From NCBI RefSeq assembly GCF_004193775.1, contig NC_041011.1:10133656-10197655 (forward strand): DNA of 64,000 nt. The letters run 5' to 3'. Below the pieces are notes generated by a model, which was not told the DNA's origin, did no database searches, and saw nothing but the letters and a program-made list of their open reading frames with translations. The translations under genes were made by a program, and so were the position numbers. Shown piece after piece: positions 56,063 to 64,000 of this stretch (the stretch's first letter is position 1; each line of letters begins with the position of its first letter). Origin of the DNA: Glycine soja. Lineage: Eukaryota; Streptophyta; Magnoliopsida; Fabales; Fabaceae.

Positions 56063-57284
56063 TGTTGCAACCTACCTTACGACGGGACGACGGAAGAAAA
56101 TAAATAAAAGCACGTTCGTCTCCTAAGGAGAAAACGAGTAGGAGTCGCCACCAACGTTTATTCGAGGAAAATATTAGAAAAACCAAAAGATGTCTGCGAA
56201 TTTTGAAAAGAAGGGTTTGGGAGTTGTTTACGCATAGGGAAGATATTAACATCTCACGCATCTGTCACAAGGGACAACAGCCTTTAATCGAGTGTGCAAA
56301 ACGTGACTTCAAAATTATTTATTTTCCTTTTTTTATTATTATTATTTTTTTCGAATCAACAAGGGTATTGCCCTTGCTCCTATGTATCCCCAGGTGTAAT
56401 GAAAAAATCAGACCTACGTAGTTCTTTAAGTAAGAATGTTCATGTTTTTTAAAAGAATTATTTTAATTGCAAACAAAGAGTCGTTAAGGCGTTGGACCTT
56501 GAAACGATCTCAAGTGATATTTGACAAAAATAAGTTTGGTTATGAATTGATTTTTTCATTTTGGTTTTGTTTATTGCCTTTCAATCTCACTAAAAAAACC
56601 AATTTCATGACATTAGTGATTGACTAGAATTAAGCCTTACGAATAAGACGAAATTACCAACGATAAAGAGTAGAACATAAATGCACACATAATATCACAG
56701 AGGATTCATAAGGGTACATAGATTACATTCAACTCTTAAGAAAAACTAACCGACTGTTGCGTGGGGTGCAAGGCTAGCGAGAGAAATGATGTAGGGAATG
56801 ATCCACGATTGTGATTCGGCAGCGCCTCGGCTTTACTTTTTTTCTTCTTCTTCTCTTTCTCTTTCTGCATTTCTTCCTCTCCTTCTTCAGTTCTCCACCC
56901 TTGAACCTCTTCCCCTGCATGACTATTTATAGAAAAAGCCATTTGGTGCAGGGGAAGCTTGCCTAGGCGAGCTGAGTGCTTAGGGCTGAAGGTATCAACT
57001 CGCCCAGGCGAGTGGCTTGCTTAGGTTTGAAGCTTCTTCTTGGCCCAAGCAAGCTAGATGCTAGTCTGGGCGAGTTACGGTCCAGAAAATTCTTGGAAAT
57101 GACCATTTTGCCCTTTTCCTTGTGGTTTTTTGTTTCTGGATCTGACAAACAACCATCAAACCCTAAGTGATCCCTTGGCCTTGTGCTGTAACCAGTACCG
57201 ACCACCATAATTCGATTAGCAATGATCAAAAGATCATATCTGAATGATGAAAGTATTATACCCAGATGAAATTAGGGTCTGACA
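56063..57284 (-). mobile_element. 3' LTR of a further LTR retrotransposon
   Basis: Starts TGTTGCAACC and ends CAGACCCTAA-type sequence in the coding direction (minus strand TGTCAGACCCTAATTTC). A purine-rich tract (AAATAAAGATGGGCAA) borders the right side, so this is a 3' LTR in minus orientation. It contains GC-rich palindromes (actcgcc-ca-ggcgagt at 56998-57013; gcctaggc at 56961). No second LTR or pol is seen; the element should extend to the right, but its coding part is missing or beyond recognition. Small frames at 56203-57229 are incidental. Boundaries rest on TG/CA ends and the purine tract. Confidence 0.6.
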
Positions 57285-57326
57285 ATTGCCCATCTTTATT
57301 TATCTTTTATTAAAAATAAAAGATAA
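57285..57326. promoter_or_regulatory. Polypurine tract and adjacent perfect AT hairpin
   Basis: After the tract, ttatcttttatt and aataaaagataa form a perfect 12-bp inverted repeat with a 3-base loop (57300-57326). It may help structure the RNA near the 3' LTR; that role is inference. Confidence 0.5.
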
Positions 57327-57416
57327 GTAAAGATAATGACACTAATTTCATTTGAGAGATCGAGCTATTCAAAACCGGACGCCAGAGAAAACAAAAAATA
57401 GTGAATTGATAAAATA

Positions 57417-58564
57417 GAAGACATTTGAAGTCTTTAAAAGCATTAAAACAGAAGACATTGAAGTCTTGTAAAGCATAAAATGAAGACATTGAAGTCTTTT
57501 AAAAGCATAAAAGCAGAAGACATTAAAGTCTTTGAAAAACATAAAAGCAGAAGACATTGAAGTCTTTGAAAAGCATAAAAGCAGAGGACATTGAGTTCTA
57601 TGGAAATATAAAGACAGAGGATGTTGAGTCCTATGGAAGATAAAGATAGAGGACATTGAGTCCCATGAAAACATAAAGACAGAGGACATTGAGTCCTATG
57701 AAAACATAAAGGCGAGGACGTTGAGTCCTACGAAAGCATAAAGATAGAGGATGTTGAATCCTATGGAAACATAAAGGTGAGGACGTTGAGTCCTATGGAA
57801 ACATAGAGACAGAGGACATTGCGTCCTATGAAAAATAAAGGCAAAGGACATTGAGTCCTATGAAAAATATAGGCGAAGACTTTGAGTACTATGGAAACAT
57901 AAAGACAGAGGACATTGAGTTCTATGAAAAGTAAAGGCGAGGAAGTTGAGTCCTATGAAAAATAAAGACAGAGGACGTTGAATCATATGGAAACATAAAG
58001 GCGAGGATGTTAAGTCCCATGGAGACATAAAGACAGAGGACATTGAGTCCTATGAAAAATAAAGGCGATGACGTTGAGTCCTACGAAAAATAAAGACAGA
58101 GGGCGTTGAACCTATGGAAACATAAAGGCGAGGACCTTGAGTCCTATGGAAACATAAAGACAAAGGAAATTGAGTCCTATAAAAAATAAAGGCAAGGACG
58201 TTGAGTCCTATGGAAACATAAAGGCGAGGACATTGAGTCTTATGAAAGCATAAAGACAGAGGACATAGAGTCCTGCGAAAAATAAAGACAGAGGATGTTG
58301 AGTCCTATGAAAAATAAAGACAGAGGACATTGAGTCTTATGAAAAATAAAGACGAGGACATTGAGTCCTATGAAAAATAAAGATGGAGGACGTTGAGTCC
58401 TATGAAAAAATAAAGGTGAGGACGTTGAGTCCTATGAAAGCATAGAGACAGAGGACATTGAGTCCTATGAAAAATAAAGGCGAGGACATTGAGTCCTATG
58501 AAAAATAAAGACAAAGGACATTGAGTCCTACGGAACAAAAAACAAAGGACATTGAGTCCTATGA
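57417..58564. repeat. Hairpin minisatellite, 30-40 bp units
   Basis: More than 30 tandem units of the form aaagacagaggacattgagt / cctatgaaaaat. Each unit contains a small inverted repeat: AGGAC-attga-GTCCT. The first five or so units (57417-57590) have instead AAGAC-attga-AGTCTT with a longer aaagcataaaagcag spacer. Subtypes (gaggac with aaaggc; gaggac with aaagaca) alternate, suggesting block duplication. It lies about 130 bp inside the 3' LTR, in the 3' UTR position of that element. Frames across it (57369-57689, 57858-58043 minus) are artefacts. Confidence 0.92.
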
Positions 58565-60270
58565 ATCATGCCAATAGGTACTAGTACCCAAGGGCTCAAC
58601 CTTATAAGAAAGCAAAAGGTTGACTCTTTAAGAGGATCTCTCATCCTAAACTCAAAAGATAAGACATTGGATTTTGGAAATTGGTATATAAAGAGAAATC
58701 TATGCACTTAGCCTGATGTGAAACATGAGTTTTGGAATGCAGAGACATGCAACCTTTGTCTTGAAATGCAGTAAATGTGGACTTTGTATCTAGCAATGCA
58801 AAAGGTTTTGAATCATGAAAACTGTGCAATGCTCATGACATTCTTTTCTCTTTTTGCGATTTTGATTTTTTTGTGTGTGCGTCAAAAAACACAGATTGAC
58901 TGTCTCTTTTTGAAAGACGTGATAACTCATGCGACCTCATCCTATCTTTTGCAAATCTCTTCGGGGACTCCCTCAGAGTGTATGTTTTGTTTGATTTAGT
59001 CATTTGAAAATTTTGGAGTGACGGCAGTGGAGTCGTTTGATATTTAATCAATTAACTGAAATATTGATCTCAGGGTTCGTCCCTTTCATTTTGTTTAAAA
59101 ACTTTGATTATTCTACACAGCAAGAAAATATAAGGCTTTGGGACCGATCCTATGCACCATTGAAGGATGACAATGGATTGTTACACTTTGGTATATGACC
59201 AAGTAAAACTTTCTTGATTTAAGATCATAGAGTGATGTCAAGGGTCTGTCGATCCCACTGAAACTTGAAGACATGGGCTGATCCCGAAAGAATTTATATA
59301 ACGAAGGCTACCCTTGGATTCGAAAGGAATCCTACGGAGTTTGCATGAAAGACTAACATCAGATGTACCCTACTATCACAATTGTCTTTGGGCATCTCTC
59401 ACGAGCTCCTGGTCAAATGAGTTGTCTTCTCAAATGTGCAAGTGCAAACCTTAGGGCTTTTTTTAACAATCACAAGCGTGTGCAAGTTCTATTTCAAAAT
59501 CCAAACTCAAAAGAAAAATTAGTCATTCCTTGATCCACATGGACTTTATTGGACTTGTAACGTGGTCAGGGGTAAGAAGGCTATGAAAGAAAGGATCAGA
59601 CTCTAGACTAAGGAATGGATCATTGTCAATAGACACCTTATTAAAGTGTTTGTTGTTAACTATTATCTTGACATAGATAGAGTCTAGATGTTTCATAATG
59701 TCTTTTGTTAGTTTGTATAGCTTAATGACTCCTATGGGCTTTGGTGATTCTTCTTATAGTAGGTCATCAAGTTACAAATCGTCCAAGTCCAATTTCAATT
59801 GGGGATTTGCTTACTCAATCAAAATTTTCAATTCCTCCTTGCTGTAAGATTACTATTCCTTTTCAAGTATGACTCTTTGGAATATTACTTCCTCTCTAAC
59901 CATATTAAGAGACTTAAAGATCATAGTGAGCATTCCTTTGAGATTTTGCACAACTCATGTTTGTTGAAAAAACCTATTTTAGCTTCCAAACAAGTTTTTG
60001 GGATCCTGCAATTGGATAAGTAGAAAACATAAGTATTGTGCCTTAGGGCACTACAACCCATATACCTAACACATTCATGTATCTCAAGATGACATACATA
60101 CTAGTACGAAATGACCCATAAGTAGTACATCAATAGGGGGAGCAAATTATAATACATCAACTCACTCCCTAGTTGGCCAAGACACGTCTACTACTCCTAC
60201 GGACAATAGAAAATGAAAACAGTAGAGTTCCAACTAAAGATGTCCTATTTGTTACTCATCGAATCTAACA
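58565..60270. other. Unrecognised DNA, probably internal part of the LTR element
   Basis: Base composition is more balanced than in intergenic DNA here, and it follows the minisatellite directly, so it is probably the element's 3' region. No pol motif was found in short frames such as 58775-58999, 58833-59051 and 59799-60023. Confidence 0.35.
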
Positions 60271-60407
60271 ATAATACAAATATGGGGATGAAAGGCAAAT
60301 TGCCCCCTTTTGGGCACTTTTACAAACTATTTCCCCAAATAGGGTTGTTTTTAAAGTTTTTCATGCATGGGTCTGTTTTGGACGTAAAGGGCATGCATGC
60401 AAAAGCA

Positions 60408-60625
60408 AATCGCCAATTCCATTGGCGATTTTCCCTATCCGTACTGGACTCGCCAGCCCCATTGGCGATTTCGCCATGCATGGGGAGTTGCCAGTCAAAC
60501 TGGCGAGTTCCAAGAAGGAGGGCGCAAGCTAGGGTTTTAGGGTTTCATTTGGCAAGCTTGGCAGGAGGAGGGTTGCAAGGGTTGCAGTCTGGACGTGGAA
60601 CTCGCCATTCCCACTAGCGATTTGC
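60408..60625. repeat. Cluster of 'TCGCCA...TGGCGA' hairpins
   Basis: Four inverted repeats upstream of a TATA box. 60408-60430: arms AATCGCCAAT and ATTGGCGATT with 3-base loop, perfect. About 60449-60470: TCGCCA and TGGCGA with 7-base loop. About 60489-60505: GCCAGT and ACTGGC with 3-base loop. About 60601-60621: actcgcca and an imperfect tagcgattt. The set is like the GC palindromes in the LTRs but of different sequence. Confidence 0.75.
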
Positions 60626-60647
60626 GTTTTGAAAAAAAAATTCCCCT

Positions 60648-60654
60648 TATAAAA
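60648..60654 (+). promoter_or_regulatory. TATA box
   Basis: TATAAAA followed by a CT-rich leader with 'ctccctcttgctctt' and a candidate splice donor GTAAGT at 60781. It is a plausible promoter for the plant-mobile-domain gene or for the element carrying it. Confidence 0.45.
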
Positions 60655-60967
60655 CCTACACTGCATGACTAAGCTGCTCCCTTACTCCCTCTTGCTCTTG
60701 CGTTCCTCCCTCATCACTTTTGATCCCTCTTTGCAGTCCATTCCTTTCTTCCTCTTCCTACTACGTGCTTTGTGTTCTTGGTAAGTATTTTCTTAACTGG
60801 TAAATTTAAATATTTTTTGTGTTATATATATGTTAAGTTAATTTTAATTGATATATTAATATTATTTAGGTGAGGTTTTTGACCCTCTTTACCCTACATT
60901 GCTTGGTTGCTCTTCCTACTACGTGCTTTCGATAAGTGTTTCTTACTGATAACTTAAAATACTTTTC

Positions 60968-60969
<2 letters not shown>

Positions 60970-61025
<56 letters not shown>
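60970..61025. repeat. (TA)n microsatellite
   Basis: About 55 bases of alternating TA. Confidence 0.95.
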
Positions 61026-61028
<3 letters not shown>

Positions 61029-61677
61029 AAGTTAATTTCAGTTGACGTATTAATATTATTTAGGTTAGGTTTTGTAAGTTGTAAGTTATTAGTTGTGTTA
61101 TATACATATGTTAGGTTAGTTTTAGTTGATTTGTAAATATTATTTTGATAATATTAGTTAGGTTAGTATACATATGTTAAGTTAGAATTAGTTGTGCTTT
61201 TGGTTAGTTTTTGATAATATTATTTTGTTTAGATTTTGTAAATTAGTATGATATTATTTGTTTTACATATGTTTAGATTTTGATAATATTAATTGTGCTA
61301 TATACATATGTTACGTTTGTTTATCTTAAGTGGTAATTTTAAATTTTAAATAGTAGCTTCAAATATTAATATTATTTGTGTTATATGTATATGTTATAAT
61401 TTTAGTTGGTATCTTATTATTTGTGTTATACGGTACGTTAGTTTTAGTTGATTTTTTAATATGATTTTGTTGAGGTTTTTTAAATTTGTATGTTATTATT
61501 TGTGTTATATATATGTTTACGTTAATTTTAGTTGGTATGCTATTATTATTTGGTTTAGATTTTTTAGGTTTGTATGGTATTATTTATGTTATATATATGG
61601 TATGTTAGGTTTAGTTAGAATGTTAATATTATTTAGTTTACTTATTTTAAGTTTTTATTGAAATATATGATATGTTA

Positions 61678-61681
<4 letters not shown>

Positions 61682-61720
<39 letters not shown>
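61682..61720. repeat. (TA)n microsatellite
   Basis: About 38 bases of alternating AT. Confidence 0.95.
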
Positions 61721-61723
<3 letters not shown>

Positions 61724-62112
61724 TAAATTTTTGTTTCCATAGTAATTTTTCGATTTATTTTAATTTATTTGTATAATATATGTTATTTAATTTAAATTTT
61801 GTTAATTTGAAAAAAAAAATTGGTCATTTATTTAAATTTATGTATGTATTTTAATTTTTAATTTTGTTATTTGTAGAGTATTTTAGTTAGTATTTTAAGT
61901 TTTGCATGTATTTTAATTTATTTGGATAGTATATTTAAATTTTATTATTTGTATCATATATTTTGTTGCTCAAATTTATGTATTTTGTTATTTATTCAGA
62001 TTTTAATTATTTGATATGTATATTTAATTAATTTTTTGTAAGTGTACTTAATTTTTTTAATGTAAAATTTTTGTTGTCAATTTTTTGTATTATATTTTAT
62101 TTTACAATATCA

Positions 62113-64000
62113 ATGACATCTTCGTCGTCATGTTCATCAAATATACAAATTAAGTCTTATCCAATAGATGAAGATGTTTTATGGATGCAAGCTAAGCATG
62201 TTTTAGAACATGTTTGGAATGAGGAAGCAGACAGAAAATTACACATCAGACGAGTTGTCCCCATTTATCAAGGTCAAGCAGAAATACCAGAGGAAATTAT
62301 TCCTCTACTTCGGTAATCTGGTTTTTACTAGATAATGAAGATGGACTACCTATAAATAAATGCGTCATTAATTACTGCCTTGATTGAAAGATGAAGGCCC
62401 GAAACACATACGTTTCACATGAGATGCAGAGAGTGTACGATTACTTTGCAAAATGTCTCTGTATCATTAAGTCTGCGTGTTGATGGGGCACCATTAATTG
62501 GTCCAACAAATCTTGATTAGGCTGATTTATGTGAAGAATTATTAGGAGTCAGACCACAGGAAGGTAAACTTCAAGGCAATGTGGTTAAATTAAGTTGGCT
62601 GGCTCACCATTTTTCACAAATAAATAACCATGACGGTAACGTAGAACAATTACAAAGGTTTACCCATGCATGGATCCTTAGATTCATAGGAGGTGTCTTA
62701 TTTGTTGACAAAAGCAGTAACAAAGTTTCCCTAAGGTACCTGCAAATTTTACGTGACTTTGGACAGTGCAGCACGTATGCATGGGGATCTACCGTGCTTG
62801 CTTTTTTATAGAGAGAGATATGCAGCGCCATCGATTACAAAATTAAATCAATCAGAGGTATGTGCATCTTAATCCAAATGTGGGCATTGGAACGATGCAC
62901 GACTTTGGCTCCAAAGAGGACTTCTCCCGTAATAGAAAATAAACTACTTGGACACAGGTTAGTTGTTTAAAAAATAAGATTTTATTTGAAAATAATTAAT
63001 AATGTAACGCGTCGGCACTGATGATTTCATATTTTTTTTTGTAGGTGACTGCAACATGGAAATCAACATATTCGCAATGATGATCTGATAGTTTTTCGTC
63101 GCAAATTGGATATCATGAAACGACATGAGGTAAGAAGATCTTAATGTATTGGTTAAATAATAAATAATATGTCATGTTTCAGTGAAAATTAACAACTGTG
63201 TTGTTGTATGCAGTTTCTGTGGGAGCCTTACACAACAACTGTTATGTCAACGTTGCCTCCAATTTGTTTGGTTGGAAATGTAGCATGGTACGCGGTGGTG
63301 CCACTCATTTGTTTCCATGTTGTTGAGTGGCACCAACTCGGTAGAGTGTGGCGACAATTTGGAATGCAACAACCTATTCCTAAGTGTCCTTCGCAATCGC
63401 TGAATATCCATGGCCTAACGCTGAAAGGCAAACAAGATGAAAATTGGGGACAACTGTTGGCCCCAATGATCAGTCAATGGAACAATCGAGCTGAGTTTAG
63501 GGTCGACGTTTATCCTCGATAGGAGAGCCTATTGAGTTTTAACTCCGACTACATGGTCTGGTATAGGCGAAAAATGAAGATGTTTGTCGACTCGAAGAAT
63601 GCAAACACAACTACATTGGTATTTATTTCCTTTTTAAATATTTAACTTCAAATTATTTTTTAAAGCATCAGCATTAATTTCCTCACCCTAATAATTGCAG
63701 GCTGAAGTTGCGGAGACATTACAATATATGGTGTCACCACAAGGGAGGAACACATGGATAGTTGATGATCTCGTGCCTTATGTGGAGAAGATAACGATTT
63801 TATCCGAAGAGTAAGAGAGAATCACTGAGCTTGTGACACATGATCCAACATTAGAGCGTCGATTTCCAGCACAAGAGTTTCACATACTTCAGTCAAGTGT
63901 TAAAACTCGGGGTTTTGGCAGACGAATGAAGGCTATTGAAGTGGAAGAAATTTCCCAACAAATGGAGGAGCGTGGCCATGGAATGTATTACACGCCACCA
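62113..64000 (+). pseudogene. Plant mobile domain (PMD, MAIN-like) protein, disrupted, runs off the right edge
   Basis: Start ATG 62113 (MTSSSSCSSNIQIKSYPIDED). Broken frames then give the PMD order: RWRPETHTFHM, RECTITLQNVSVSLSLRVDGA, GPTNLD then TAG (62518-62520, where Trp is usual) then ADLCEELLGVRP, KLSWLAHHFSQI, HAWILRFIGGVLFVDKSSNKVSL, LRDFGQCSTYAWGSTVLA. Introns with GT-AG ends survive at 62959-63044, 63130-63213 and 63619-63700. The exon at 63214-63618 reads FLWEPYTTTVMSTLPPICL, VVEWHQLGRVWRQFGMQQPIP and, after a TAG at 63523-63525, NSDYMVWYRRK. A TAA at 63812-63814 breaks the last exon. PMD proteins occur as host genes (MAIN, linked to silencing and meristem maintenance) and in transposons. 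Several stops and frameshifts indicate decay. Confidence 0.85.

Larger units (their letters stand above)
60781..62112 (+). other. Probable leader intron region, TA-rich
   Basis: Begins at GTAAGT after a TATA/leader and is strongly T-rich, as plant introns are. 'ggttaggttttgtaa' and 'gttatatatatgtta' phrases repeat many times through 60830-61660, an internal low-order repetition. Two (TA)n tracts lie at about 60970-61025 and 61682-61720. Frames at 60936-61136 and 61461-61661 come from these runs. Confidence 0.45.

Noticed and set aside
57417..58564. CRISPR-like array of repeated palindromic units
   Set aside because: Units are contiguous tandem copies without unique spacers, and the setting is a plant retrotransposon 3' region.
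60213..60617. 134-codon ORF overlapping the hairpin cluster
   Set aside because: No domain, overlaps the inverted repeats and lies upstream of the TATA box; considered incidental.

Overview
The window looks like gene-poor, repeat-dense DNA from a plant nuclear genome. It is most likely a legume and probably a soybean relative. The evidence is AT-rich intergenic DNA, plant gene families (ATL RING-H2 ligase, type I MADS box, plant mobile domain) and a dense stack of plant transposon classes. The species is an inference from familiarity with these repeat families, not from a search. Density and nesting of repeats suggest pericentromeric or heterochromatic sequence.

Only two ordinary host genes are well supported. 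One is the first exon of a small secreted Expp1-like protein on the minus strand (1127-1441), with the rest of the gene off the left edge. The other is an intact, intronless ATL-type RING-H2 E3 ligase (17274-17780). A type I MADS-box copy (28170-28740) and a plant-mobile-domain gene (62113 to the right edge) are pseudogenes.

Layout: 1-4500 Expp1-like exon and AT-rich DNA; 4545-4871 an RNase H relic; 6382-7163 a solo LTR with target duplication; 7441-7790 a LINE relic; 8706-14065 a full-length but dead L1-type LINE with a 10-bp target duplication; 14557-14840 a Mutator-type MITE; 17 kb the ATL gene; 19.66-20.38 kb a minisatellite; 20434-22925 the 3' end of a Ty3/gypsy element; 22926-26577 a deleted Ty1/copia element; 28 kb the MADS pseudogene; 29.3-31.0 kb a fold-back repeat containing a SINE-like insert; 31110-31586 a MITE; 33.3-34.5 kb a decayed gypsy integrase; 36.2-39.06 kb a complex AT-rich repeat array with one MITE inside and another at its edge; 41086-52918 a complete Athila-like Ty3/gypsy element; 53246-55259 an hAT-like element with a nested MITE; 55831-56062 a copia scrap cut by another gypsy LTR (56063-57284); 57417-58564 a hairpin minisatellite; 60.4-64 kb a leader with perfect hairpins and the plant-mobile-domain pseudogene.

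The largest unit is the Athila-like element. It has two LTRs of about 1.33-1.35 kb, matching 5-bp target duplications, a tRNA-Asp-like primer site, a polypurine tract, gag, protease, RT, RNase H, integrase and a third ORF in the envelope position. Catalytic residues remain, but one frameshift and three stop codons interrupt it. No new autonomous system was recognised. The most unusual signals are short palindromes repeated in several unrelated element leaders and LTRs, a minisatellite whose hairpin arms change in a compensating way, the fold-back with its SINE chronology, and the 36-39 kb array.
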